This document shows, one piece after another, positions 1 to 6,651 of a stretch of 7,687 nucleotides of DNA. The notes beneath the pieces were generated by a model. The model saw nothing but the letters and a program-made list of their open reading frames with translations. It made no database searches and was not told the origin of the DNA. The stretch spans positions 1-7,687 of the forward strand of contig JAWVZU010000198.1 in NCBI GenBank assembly GCA_033722075.1, read 5' to 3'. Made by a program: the position numbers and the translations under genes. Each line of letters starts with the position of its first letter. The first letter of the stretch is position 1. The stretch comes from JAWVZU01 sp033722075 (lineage in GTDB: Bacteria; Pseudomonadota; Gammaproteobacteria; Xanthomonadales; SZUA-38).

Positions 1-1
1 C

Positions 2-433
2 AACCAGGCCGGCGGCGCATTCGGCTCGGCCATGGCCTTGAGTGAAGGGCAACTTTTGGTCGGTGCCCCCGGTGACGACAGCGGTACCGGCAGCGCGACG
101 CTGTTTGAGGTTGACGGAGACAGTTTTACCCAGGCCCAGGTCTTGAGGCCAGTGGGAAGCAGTGGCGGCTTTGGCAGTGCTGTTTCAATCTCGGGCAAGG
201 TCGCGGTGGTTGGCGCGCCCGGTGAAGATGCGATTTATGTCTTTCAAAGCGCGGCCGGTGAGTTCGCCCAGATCGGAAAAATCACCGGCCCGGCAGGTTC
301 CGGTTTTGGATCGGCTGTAGCGGTCTCGGGCACGAGGGCCGGAGTCGGCGCACCGGAGGCCATGAGCGGAACCGGTGCGGCATCCTATCGCTTGAGCGAC
401 GATGACCTGGTGTTCCAGGCCGACTTCGAGTAG
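2..433 (+). CDS. FG-GAP repeat (beta-propeller) protein, C-terminal part
   Basis: The reading frame is open to the left edge, so the gene starts outside the window; only the last 143 residues are visible. Three repeats of the form 'FGSA-[VM]-x-[LIV]-S ... VGAPG-[DE]-D' can be seen, each followed by short beta-strand segments such as 'IYVFQ'. This is the FG-GAP/integrin-alpha-like blade pattern, including the acidic GAPGDD and GAPGED loops that often bind calcium in the family. The third repeat is degenerate (VGAPEA). The protein ends in 'DDDLVFQADFE', resembling the '-[IV]F-x-DGFE' tails on many secreted proteins of Xanthomonadales-type bacteria. It is probably exported or surface-located, with a binding or structural rather than catalytic role (inference). 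The next gene is convergent, so the two are not co-transcribed. The family call is fairly sure; the ligand and exact function cannot be read. Confidence 0.8.
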   Translation, partial: NQAGGAFGSAMALSEGQLLVGAPGDDSGTGSATLFEVDGDSFTQAQVLRPVGSSGGFGSAVSISGKVAVVGAPGEDAIYVFQSAAGEFAQIGKITGPAGSGFGSAVAVSGTRAGVGAPEAMSGTGAASYRLSDDDLVFQADFE

Positions 434-493
434 ATCTGCAGTCGGCCGGCTAAGACCGGGGGCCATGAACGTCGAAAGCGCCGCCGGTCAGCA

Positions 494-513
494 GGGACCG
501 CCATCGCGGTCTC
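494..513. terminator. Possible bidirectional stem-loop between convergent genes
   Basis: An 8-bp stem (494-501 pairing with 506-513, one G-T wobble) closes a CATC loop in the 142-base gap between two convergent genes, where a shared terminator would be expected. There is no T-run on either side, so it does not fit a classical intrinsic terminator. I see no better candidate in the gap. Confidence 0.25.
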
Positions 514-575
514 CTCCCGTTTGGTCTCAGCTCAGGGTCAACGTCAACAGGGGGACAACAAGCGGGAACGACTGG

Positions 576-719
576 CTAGCGCTTTGGCTCCTGCTTCTCA
601 GGCTTGGGTTCGGCCTGCGCTTCAGGCTTGTAGTCTCCGATCACGCCCTTCGCAGGGCAGATCTTGAAGATGGGACACTTCCTGCAGCCAATGGCGAGTG
701 CTCCGGGGCAAAGGGTCAT
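576..719 (-). CDS. Small four-cysteine protein, 47 aa, third gene of the RND unit
   Basis: I do not recognise this protein. It starts at an ATG (717-719) preceded by GAGGAA five bases upstream, one of the best ribosome binding sites in the window, and ends at TAG (576-578). It lies 54 bases downstream of the adaptor gene on the same strand and is probably co-transcribed with it. The N-terminal half has four cysteines, C4-x7-C12-x2-C15-x5-C21, in the context 'GCRKCPIFKICPAKG'. Two of the cysteines are followed directly by proline. The second half (about residues 30-47) is a hydrophilic tail rich in Lys, Pro, Glu and Gln, with no membrane segment or signal peptide. Such spacing could hold zinc or an iron-sulfur cluster, or form disulfides, but that is inference. 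The opposite strand is also open here but lacks comparable start signals. I judge the gene real from its RBS, position and cysteine pattern. Confidence 0.7.
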   Translation of the reverse strand: MTLCPGALAIGCRKCPIFKICPAKGVIGDYKPEAQAEPKPEKQEPKR

Positions 720-724
720 GGCGG

Positions 725-730
725 TTCCTC
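725..730 (-). promoter_or_regulatory. Ribosome binding site of the four-cysteine protein
   Basis: GAGGAA on the minus strand, five bases before the ATG at 719. This site is the main evidence that the short ORF is translated. It lies between complementary GGCGG (741-745) and CCGCC (720-724) arms on the transcript, so a weak 5-bp hairpin could partly hide it; whether that matters is unknown. Confidence 0.65.
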
Positions 731-773
731 GATGGTGGTGCCGCCAGTGTAGCCGAACCCATGCGGCAACCGG

Positions 774-1823
774 TCAGGATTCGTCGATGATCGCCACCGG
801 CTGCCCCGGCGCCAGTCTTTCGGCGCCGCGGATGATTACCTGGTCCCCGGCCTCCACGCCGCCGCTGAGCCCCACCCAGAGACCGACCGTGGCCTGGATC
901 TCCGCACTGATCTGATCGGCCGATCCCGAGTCGTTGATCCGATAGACGAAGGTGCTGCCGCCGCGCTCGACCAGCGCATCCCGAGGCACCGCGACGGTCG
1001 TGACCGGATCGGCGGCAGGCAGGCTGACCTGGACCGGCGTGCCGACCAGCCAATCGCCTTCGGCTACGCGGAGGCGTATCTCGACCATGCGGGAGACCGC
1101 GTCGCCGACCGGGACGACGGTGCGGATCGCGTGGCTGCGCGCACGCTGTCCGGAGCGAACCTGTACCGATGCCCCGGGGCGAACGAACTCGGTCAGTGCG
1201 ATCGGCGCGTTCAGGCTGATCTCGAGACGGTGCGTGTCCACCAGGCGCAGCACGTCTTCGCCCACATTGACGTATTCGCCGACCGACGCCAGACGTTGGG
1301 TGACATGCCCGGCAAAGGGCGCGCGTATGGTCGTCCGCTCCAGGTTGCCCTCGGCGAGTTCCAGCTGGGCGCGGGCTTCGGCCAGCTCGAAGCGAGCCGC
1401 ATCACGCTGCGCCAGCGATTCGTCCAGGAGGGTCTCCGAGGCGTTCCGGGTTGCGGCCAGGTCTCTTGCTCGCTTCAGCTGCTGTTCGCGAAACGCGAGG
1501 TCGGCCTCCAGGCGAGACACGTTGGCACGTGCCCGCGCGGCGGCAACGTTCATGAGGCGCGGATCGATGCGTGCGATTTCCTCGCCGGCCTCAACCGACG
1601 CCCCCACATCGGCCAGCCAGGCCAACACGCCTTCCACCTCGGTGGCGATGCGCGAGTCGTTCAGGCTGACCACGGAGCCGTTCACGTCGACGGTCGGGGC
1701 CAGTTCCCGGATTTCGGCCGTGGCGACTTCGACGCGGGCCGGCGGGAAACCGTCCTGGGCCGTGGCATATCCGCCGGCCAGGAGCGCCGATCCGAAGATC
1801 AAACCGAGTCCTTGTCTTTTCAT
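774..1823 (-). CDS. Efflux RND transporter periplasmic adaptor subunit (MFP/HlyD family)
   Basis: Periplasmic adaptor expected to link the RND permease encoded just upstream to an outer-membrane channel. The 349 residues fit the family's short members. Residues 1-22 look like a Sec signal peptide (KRQ, then a hydrophobic stretch, then ATA-QDG). The protein has no cysteine at all, so it cannot be a lipoprotein as AcrA is. The first lipoyl half is around 58-90 (hydrophobic Val/Ala/Gly pattern ending 'IARIDPR'). An Ala/Arg/Glu/Leu-rich coiled-coil hairpin spans about 91-160. The second lipoyl half begins with the family motif 'TTIRAPFAGHV' at 164-174, followed by beta-barrel and membrane-proximal domains (about 198-345, 'VAVPRDAL' at 278-284). 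The start codon overlaps the permease stop in ATGA (1820-1823) and has no Shine-Dalgarno of its own, implying translational coupling. Substrate cannot be told. Confidence 0.93.
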   Translation of the reverse strand: MKRQGLGLIFGSALLAGGYATAQDGFPPARVEVATAEIRELAPTVDVNGSVVSLNDSRIATEVEGVLAWLADVGASVEAGEEIARIDPRLMNVAAARARANVSRLEADLAFREQQLKRARDLAATRNASETLLDESLAQRDAARFELAEARAQLELAEGNLERTTIRAPFAGHVTQRLASVGEYVNVGEDVLRLVDTHRLEISLNAPIALTEFVRPGASVQVRSGQRARSHAIRTVVPVGDAVSRMVEIRLRVAEGDWLVGTPVQVSLPAADPVTTVAVPRDALVERGGSTFVYRINDSGSADQISAEIQATVGLWVGLSGGVEAGDQVIIRGAERLAPGQPVAIIDES

Positions 1824-4800
1824 CGCGAAACCGTCGCAGGGTCGTCCTGGGAAACAATGCTCGGCGCCTCGCGGGCCGTCAACTGCAGCAGGCTGGGCAA
1901 CAGCAGCAGCGTGAAGAGGGTCGCCACGCTCATGCCGCCGACGATGGCCGCCGCCATGCCGCGGTAGATCTCACTGCCGGCGCCGGGGACCACCAGCAGG
2001 GGCAGCATGCCGAACAGGCTGGTCAGGGTACTCATGAAGATCGGGCGCAGTCGATAACGCAGGGCCTGGTGGACCGCGTCGGATCGGCTCAGTCCGTCGG
2101 CTTCGGCCGCGCGGGTCTGCGCAACCAGCAGGATCGCATTGTTCACGACCAGGCCCAGCAGGATGATGAAGCCGATCATGCCCAGCAGGTCCAGGGGCTG
2201 GAACTCGATTGCGTTGACGATCGCCAACGCCAGTACGCCGCCGACGGCAGCCAGCGGAATGGAAATGATGACGAACAGCGCATCGCGCAGGGACCGGAAC
2301 AACCCGGCCATGATCAGGATCAGGAGCACCACGGCGGTGAGGAAGTTGAGCCCGAGCGTTCCTATGGCACGCTCCAGGTCTTCGGCACTCCCCGCATACT
2401 GGATGGTCCCGTCTTCCGGCAACTGGGGTCGGATCTGGGGTTCGATCTCGTTCTTCAGCGTCGCGATCAGCGCCTCCAGCGACATGCCTTCCGGAGGATT
2501 GACGATCAGGCTGTAGGCACGTGCCCGATTGATCCGAACGACCATGAAGGGCGACGGAGCGATGTCTACCTCGGCCAGTTCCCCCAGTGGCACGATCCCA
2601 CCGTCTGGCGTGGCGACGGGGAGCGCTGCCATCGCTTCGGGCGTGTCGAATCGCTGGGTACGGAGATAGATGTCGACCCGCTCGCGTCCGGTGAAATATT
2701 CGCCCAGCCACACCCCTCGACCCAACTCCATGATCACCCGGGTCAGATCCTCCCGGGTCCAGCCGACTTCAGCCAGGCGGGCATCATGAGGTGTGAAACG
2801 CAGTTCGTTGGCTTCGGCAAACGGGTCGGGCTGGGGTTGCGCCGAAGATCCCGGGATGGTGCTCATGATGGTCTGCATGGCCGCACCCACCGCGGGCTTG
2901 AGCGCGTCCAGGTCGGTCGAGGTCAGACGCATTTCCACGCTGTTGGAATCTTCGAAGCCGCCGAACAGGCTGCGCCGCAGCGTGAAGCCGAAGGTGTCGG
3001 GTACGCCGGCCGTGATCTCGCTCTGAACGGTCGCCTGGAGGGCGTCGATATCCGCGCCTTCCGCCGGGTTGATGGCGAGCCATCCACCTGAACCGCCGGG
3101 AAACGACCAGAGGAAATAGTCGCGAACGCCGGGTTCCTTTTCCCCCGCGAGATGCGGTTCCAGGCGTTCCATGAGGAGTTGTGCGATCTCCCGGTCCGCC
3201 GTTTCGACGTTGGTCCCCGGAGGAAAGAACAGGAATGTATCGACCGTGTCGCGCTTGACCGGCGGCAGATAGTTGCTCTCCGGCCACAGGTAGATCGTCA
3301 CTCCGATGGAGCCGACCATGAGTGCGGCGATCCACGCCATCCGGCGTGGTTGTGTGCCGGTCAGCCTGATGATCACAGCTGCGATTCGATCCCAGGTGGT
3401 TTCGTCCTTTGGCGTCGGCGGCAGCTTGCGCATCCAGTAGCGTGCAGTGGTCGGGAGGATGGTGATCGCAACCAGCAATGAAACGGAGACGCCGATGGCG
3501 ATGGTGAGCGCCAGGTCGGCGAACATCTGGCCTTCCACATCCTCCAGGAACATGATCGGGATGAAGATCGCCACGGTGGTTGCGGTGGACGCCAGCAGGG
3601 CGCCCCACACCTGGTTGGTACCGTGATCGCTGGCGGTGGCGGGAGATTCCCCCTCTTCGCGCAGCCGGACGATGTTCTCGAGAACCACGATGGCGGCATC
3701 CAGCACCATGCCGGTGGCAAAAGCCAGGCCCGCCAGGGAGATGACGTTCAGGGTCCGGCCGGCCGCGGAGAGGACCACGAAGGTGGCAAGAAGCGAAACC
3801 GGGATGGCCAGGGCGATCAGCAGGGTGGCTCGCCACTGGCGGAGAAAGAGCCACAGCACGCCGATGGCCAGGATGACGCCCGCCATGAGGTTCCCGCTCA
3901 GCAGCTTGATCGAGCGGTTGATGTAGACGGCCGGGTCGAAACTGTACTCGGCGCGCATGCCCCGCTCGGCAAATTCCGTTTCATTGAGCTGGTCGATCCT
4001 GGCCTTGACACCCTCCAGAGCCTCGAGGACGTTCGCATCCGGGGCCTTGGTGATCGCCAGGCGAGCGGCCGGCTGTCCGTTGTGGTAGATGAACCCCTCG
4101 CGCTTGGGTGGACCGTATTCAATGGATGCCACGTCCCCGAGCTTGATCGGCCGCCCGCCGCGCCACTCCAGGATCAGTTGGGAGAGTTCGTCCATGTCGT
4201 AGCGTCCCTTGATGCGCAGCGTGTAACTGCGCCGGCCGACGTCCACCACGCCAGACGACACATTGGCCGATCGCCCGATTCGATCGGCCGCCCGGGCGAT
4301 GTCGATCCCCAACTCGGCGGCGCGGTAGGGATCGATCACGATCTGCAGCTGATCTCCGCCCGTGCCGCTGGCGTCGAACATGTCGACCTGCCCAACTCCG
4401 TAGAGCGAGCGCAGTTCGGGCACGATGACTTCTCTCAGGTAGCGCTTGTTCTCGCCCAGCCCGTCCTCGTGACCGGGCAGCTGCTCGACGAAGTACTCGA
4501 TCAACTGGTCATTGGCATCCCCCCATTCGCCCATCATGACCTGGGGCCGTTCGGCGCTGGCGGGCAGGGGTCTCAACCGGTTGAGGCGGCTGATGATGTC
4601 GATGAGGGCGCGGGTCATGTCCGTGCCCAGGGCAAACTCGAGCTGCATGAACCCGAAGTTCACCATGCTCCAGGAAGCCAGCTCGGTCATGCCCGGCGTG
4701 CCCTGCAGCACCTCCTCGACCGGAACGGTCAGTTCCGACTCGATCTCCTTGGGCGATGCGCCGGGCCAGGCCGTCATCACCGTAATCACCGGCTTCTCGA

Positions 4801-4918
4801 TCTGGGGTAGCAGCTGTGCCGGCATGCTGATCAGGGACAGCGTGCCGAGCATGACCACGACGGCTGCGACGATTGCCACAGCAGCGGGATTGGCGAGGCT
4901 GAGCCGGGTTAGACGCAT
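1820..4918 (-). CDS. Efflux RND transporter permease subunit (AcrB/HAE-1-like)
   Basis: Inner-membrane proton antiporter of the RND superfamily, 1032 residues (AcrB is 1049). The topology is standard: TM1 at about 10-30, a large periplasmic loop (about 31-338), TM2-TM6 between about 341 and 489, TM7 at about 526-544, a second loop (about 545-853), then TM8-TM12 between about 855 and 1010. The porter-domain start carries the common 'AWPGASPKEIE' motif (50-60). The TM4 signature reads 'GMVLDAAIVVLENI' (403-416), so AcrB D407 is kept as D407 while D408 is Ala. TM10 reads 'GLVVNNAILLV' (922-932), placing Asn926 where AcrB has Lys940. 'RYRLRPIFMSTLTSLFGMLPL' (954-974) is the usual TM11 entry. A GGAAAG-like RBS lies just before the ATG at 4918. 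The gene precedes its adaptor, the reverse of acrAB order. Substrate is unknown; the periplasmic loops suggest a multidrug or lipophilic exporter rather than a metal pump. No TolC-type gene is present nearby. Confidence 0.95.
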   Translation of the reverse strand: MRLTRLSLANPAAVAIVAAVVVMLGTLSLISMPAQLLPQIEKPVITVMTAWPGASPKEIESELTVPVEEVLQGTPGMTELASWSMVNFGFMQLEFALGTDMTRALIDIISRLNRLRPLPASAERPQVMMGEWGDANDQLIEYFVEQLPGHEDGLGENKRYLREVIVPELRSLYGVGQVDMFDASGTGGDQLQIVIDPYRAAELGIDIARAADRIGRSANVSSGVVDVGRRSYTLRIKGRYDMDELSQLILEWRGGRPIKLGDVASIEYGPPKREGFIYHNGQPAARLAITKAPDANVLEALEGVKARIDQLNETEFAERGMRAEYSFDPAVYINRSIKLLSGNLMAGVILAIGVLWLFLRQWRATLLIALAIPVSLLATFVVLSAAGRTLNVISLAGLAFATGMVLDAAIVVLENIVRLREEGESPATASDHGTNQVWGALLASTATTVAIFIPIMFLEDVEGQMFADLALTIAIGVSVSLLVAITILPTTARYWMRKLPPTPKDETTWDRIAAVIIRLTGTQPRRMAWIAALMVGSIGVTIYLWPESNYLPPVKRDTVDTFLFFPPGTNVETADREIAQLLMERLEPHLAGEKEPGVRDYFLWSFPGGSGGWLAINPAEGADIDALQATVQSEITAGVPDTFGFTLRRSLFGGFEDSNSVEMRLTSTDLDALKPAVGAAMQTIMSTIPGSSAQPQPDPFAEANELRFTPHDARLAEVGWTREDLTRVIMELGRGVWLGEYFTGRERVDIYLRTQRFDTPEAMAALPVATPDGGIVPLGELAEVDIAPSPFMVVRINRARAYSLIVNPPEGMSLEALIATLKNEIEPQIRPQLPEDGTIQYAGSAEDLERAIGTLGLNFLTAVVLLILIMAGLFRSLRDALFVIISIPLAAVGGVLALAIVNAIEFQPLDLLGMIGFIILLGLVVNNAILLVAQTRAAEADGLSRSDAVHQALRYRLRPIFMSTLTSLFGMLPLLVVPGAGSEIYRGMAAAIVGGMSVATLFTLLLLPSLLQLTAREAPSIVSQDDPATVSR

Positions 4919-4920
4919 CG

Positions 4921-4926
4921 CTTTCC
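4921..4926 (-). promoter_or_regulatory. Ribosome binding site of the RND permease
   Basis: GGAAAG on the minus strand immediately upstream of the ATG at 4916-4918. The GGAA core is four bases from the start codon, slightly short but usable. It supports the chosen start, which also gives the expected short cytoplasmic N-terminus before TM1. Confidence 0.45.
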
Positions 4927-4951
4927 GATCATGACAGGAGCCGCACAGTTT

Positions 4952-4971
4952 AAAGGGATCTTCGCCCCTTT
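4952..4971 (-). other. Stem-loop in the leader of the RND transcript
   Basis: A perfect 6-bp stem, AAAGGG (4952-4957) with CCCTTT (4966-4971), closes an 8-base loop. It lies between the predicted promoter and the permease start, so it would be in the 5' untranslated leader. No T-run follows, so it is unlikely to be a terminator in either direction. Function, if any, is unknown. Confidence 0.3.
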
Positions 4972-4998
4972 GGTGGGGGCCGCATTCTCCGAGACCTC

Positions 4999-5027
4999 AT
5001 TAAACAGTATGAATATACAGTATTCAA
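4999..5027 (-). promoter_or_regulatory. Sigma70-type promoter of the RND-adaptor-small protein unit
   Basis: On the minus strand there is a -35 element TTGAAT (5022-5027), a spacer of exactly 17 bases (5005-5021) and a -10 element TTTAAT (4999-5004), which matches TATAAT at five of six positions. The stretch is strikingly AT-rich inside GC-rich DNA. Transcription would start near 4990, giving a leader of roughly 70 bases before the permease ATG. This is the best promoter match I see in the window. Confidence 0.6.
5003..5026. promoter_or_regulatory. Operator-like inverted and direct repeats in the RND promoter
   Basis: A perfect inverted repeat, TGAATA-N5-TATTCA (5010-5026), overlaps the promoter spacer and the -35 box. 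In the same stretch ACAGTAT occurs twice in direct orientation (5004-5010 and 5017-5023), and the minus strand (5003-5022) resembles the E. coli LexA box at 16 of 20 positions. However, one of the two essential triplets reads CTG instead of CAG. A repressor bound here would block the promoter. Which regulator binds is unknown, as no regulator gene lies in the window. Confidence 0.4.
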
Positions 5028-5102
5028 CAGGATCCGCGATTCGCTCCTTCAGTTCAGCAACAATTGCGCCATGCGTACGGCCGAAACTGCTAATCTGTGG
5101 CG

Positions 5103-5573
5103 ATGTTGGCTCTACAACTGCTCTTCGCGGCACTGGTGACGGCGGCGCTGGACGACGAGGTCCGCTGCCGTGAGATCGACTTTGCTCTTTCCGTTGCGCG
5201 CCAGGACGAGGCGGCCTTTGCGCAATTTCTGCATCCCGAGATCCGGTTCCTCGGGCGCGAGGGCGAGAAGATCGGACGGGAAGCGTTCGTGAACCAGTGG
5301 GCGCCGTTCTTCGCCGATGACGGACCCCGTATCGACTGGCGCCCGGAGCGGGTGATGGTGCTGCACCGCGGCGATCTGGCGGTGAGCCGCGGGCCTTATC
5401 GCGTGATTTCCAGGCAAGACTCCGAGACGCTCGAACAATGGGGCGAGTTCATGTCGATCTGGGAGAAGTCGGAAGACGGGTGGATGGTCATCTACGACGT
5501 CGCGGCGCAGGTGGGCATCACCCCGACGGACGCGCAGATTGCCCTCCTCGATACAGGCGCCTGCGGAAGCTAA
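5103..5573 (+). CDS. Small NTF2-like (SnoaL/DUF4440-type) protein with probable signal peptide
   Basis: 156 residues from the ATG at 5103. A GTG two codons earlier (5097) is the only other start, since an in-frame TAA at 5091 closes the frame; neither has a clear Shine-Dalgarno. Residues 1 to about 16 are a hydrophobic stretch ending in AA-LDD, consistent with a signal peptide lacking a basic n-region. The rest fits the NTF2-like cone fold: an N-terminal helix pair ('CREIDFALSVARQDEAAFAQFLHPEIRF' pattern, 22-49), then 'GREAFVNQWAPFF' (58-70), then beta-strands ending in 'GEFMSIWEKSEDGWMVIYDVA' (114-134). That last part is the typical DUF4440 sheet motif. Two cysteines (22 and 154) could form a disulfide after export (inference). 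It is divergent from the pump operon and shares its upstream region. These proteins bind small ligands or act as simple lyases or isomerases; no catalytic set is evident here. Confidence 0.8.
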   Translation: MLALQLLFAALVTAALDDEVRCREIDFALSVARQDEAAFAQFLHPEIRFLGREGEKIGREAFVNQWAPFFADDGPRIDWRPERVMVLHRGDLAVSRGPYRVISRQDSETLEQWGEFMSIWEKSEDGWMVIYDVAAQVGITPTDAQIALLDTGACGS

Positions 5574-6601
5574 CTGTCCACCGGGTAGGGGCCGTCGTTG
5601 AACACCTCGTCGTGATAGCCCTTGCTGCCAACTGCCGCCGCGAGATCGCTCAATGGCCCTTCACCGGCCAGCTGCCGCTCGAGTACGGTGGGGAAATCGA
5701 ATTTCGGCTCCCAGCCCAGGTCTGAGCGGGCTGCGTCATTCACGTACACCCGGTCTATGCAATCGAGCATCTTCCAGCCGAGCGAGGCATAGGCATCCTC
5801 GTACTGCGGAACGCGCCGGCGAACCGCTTTGGGCGCATTTCGGTTCAGGTCCTTCCGGTCCTCCGGCCTGAAGGGAGTCGTCGCACTGATGATGTAGCGC
5901 CCGAAGCCCAGGACCGAGGCCTTTTCCGCCGCCTTGACGTGGGCGGTCACCACGTCCTCCAGCTCGACTCTCCGGTACAGGAACTCGTTGGTCTTGAGAT
6001 TGGCGTCGCTATACCGTTCGCGCCGGCGCCGATCGTCATCCGCTTCGGGAAAGAACCGCGACGTTCTGAGGATGATGCAGTTCAGGCCTTGCCGGCGATG
6101 AAACAGCTCGCAGAGGTCTTCGGCGGCTTTCTTCGTGACTCCGTAGATGTTCCTGACCACCGGGACGGTTTCTTCAGTCACCCACGCGGCGGGTTCCCCC
6201 GGCGCCGGCCGCAGCGCATGGCCGAAGACACTGGTCGTGCTGGTGAAGATGAAGTCCGTCACGGCGTGGTCCACGGCGGCCTCGAGCAGCGCCAGGGTTC
6301 CGGAGACGTTGGTGTCGATGAAGGCCTGGATAGCGTGGGTGGCGACATGGGGCTTGTGCAGGGTGGCCGCGTGATACACGAGGTCGACCCCCTCCATGCA
6401 TTCGGCAACGCATGCCGGGTCGGCAATGGAACCGACGACATCCGTGTAGGGCGATGCCTTGATGTCCAGCCCGACCACGCGCCGGTGAGGATCGGGCCGG
6501 AGGGTGCGCATGAGCGCCTCGCCAAGGTGGCCTGCGCTGCCGGTAACCAGGATCTTCACTCGGACGAGGTCTCGCTCGAAGCGTCTTGAAGCGAAGAACA
6601 T
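5570..6601 (-). CDS. NAD-dependent epimerase/dehydratase (extended SDR family)
   Basis: Cytoplasmic NAD(P)-binding enzyme, 343 residues, a normal length for extended SDRs acting on nucleotide sugars or related alcohols. The Rossmann motif 'TGSAGHLG' is at 20-27, and Asp46 at the end of beta2 ('GLDIKAS') favours NAD over NADP. 'HAAT' (77-80) matches the family's HxA motif. The active site is visible as Ser/Thr 121-123 ('FTSTTSVFG') and Y153-x3-K157 ('YGVTKKA'). Residues about 186-200 form a very charged, Arg-rich loop in the substrate-binding half. I chose the ATG at 6601 because AGGGA (6609-6613) lies seven bases upstream. A GTG at 6557-6559 would remove the first 14 residues and start right at beta1, and cannot be excluded. 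The stop codon overlaps that of the convergent NTF2-like gene. Which sugar or substrate is used cannot be read. Confidence 0.9.
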   Translation of the reverse strand: MFFASRRFERDLVRVKILVTGSAGHLGEALMRTLRPDPHRRVVGLDIKASPYTDVVGSIADPACVAECMEGVDLVYHAATLHKPHVATHAIQAFIDTNVSGTLALLEAAVDHAVTDFIFTSTTSVFGHALRPAPGEPAAWVTEETVPVVRNIYGVTKKAAEDLCELFHRRQGLNCIILRTSRFFPEADDDRRRRERYSDANLKTNEFLYRRVELEDVVTAHVKAAEKASVLGFGRYIISATTPFRPEDRKDLNRNAPKAVRRRVPQYEDAYASLGWKMLDCIDRVYVNDAARSDLGWEPKFDFPTVLERQLAGEGPLSDLAAAVGSKGYHDEVFNDGPYPVDS

Positions 6602-6608
6602 AGCGCGG

Positions 6609-6613
6609 TCCCT
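6609..6613 (-). promoter_or_regulatory. Ribosome binding site favouring the ATG start of the epimerase
   Basis: AGGGA on the minus strand, seven bases before the ATG at 6601. The competing GTG at 6559 has no comparable site upstream, which is why the longer form is preferred. Confidence 0.5.
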
Positions 6614-6651
6614 GCGAACCGGTCAAAGCGCGTGGCGCTACAAGAACAGTG

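Noticed and set aside
402..752. Plus-strand 116-aa open frame after the FG-GAP gene
   Set aside because: It overlaps the FG-GAP stop and runs antisense across the small cysteine gene; it has no RBS and a random-looking translation. The minus-strand small ORF is better supported.
952..1967. Long plus-strand open frames opposite the adaptor and permease genes
   Set aside because: They are antisense shadows of GC-rich coding DNA, with Arg/Ala/Ser/Pro-biased, low-information translations and no RBS; the minus strand encodes clear RND components.
3623..4810. 395-aa plus-strand open frame
   Set aside because: It lies fully antisense to the RND permease; its His/Asp/Gly/Gln-rich composition is typical of mirrored codons, and it shows no recognisable domain.
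5091..5096. TAATCT as a -10 box for leaderless transcription of the NTF2-like gene
   Set aside because: It is placed six bases before the ATG and matches T1, A2 and T6, but no -35 element is found at a suitable distance; too weak to list as a feature.
4909..5133. Minus-strand 74-aa open frame upstream of the permease
   Set aside because: It spans the predicted promoter and operator and runs out of frame into the permease start; there is no convincing RBS, and the AT-rich composition explains the few possible codons.
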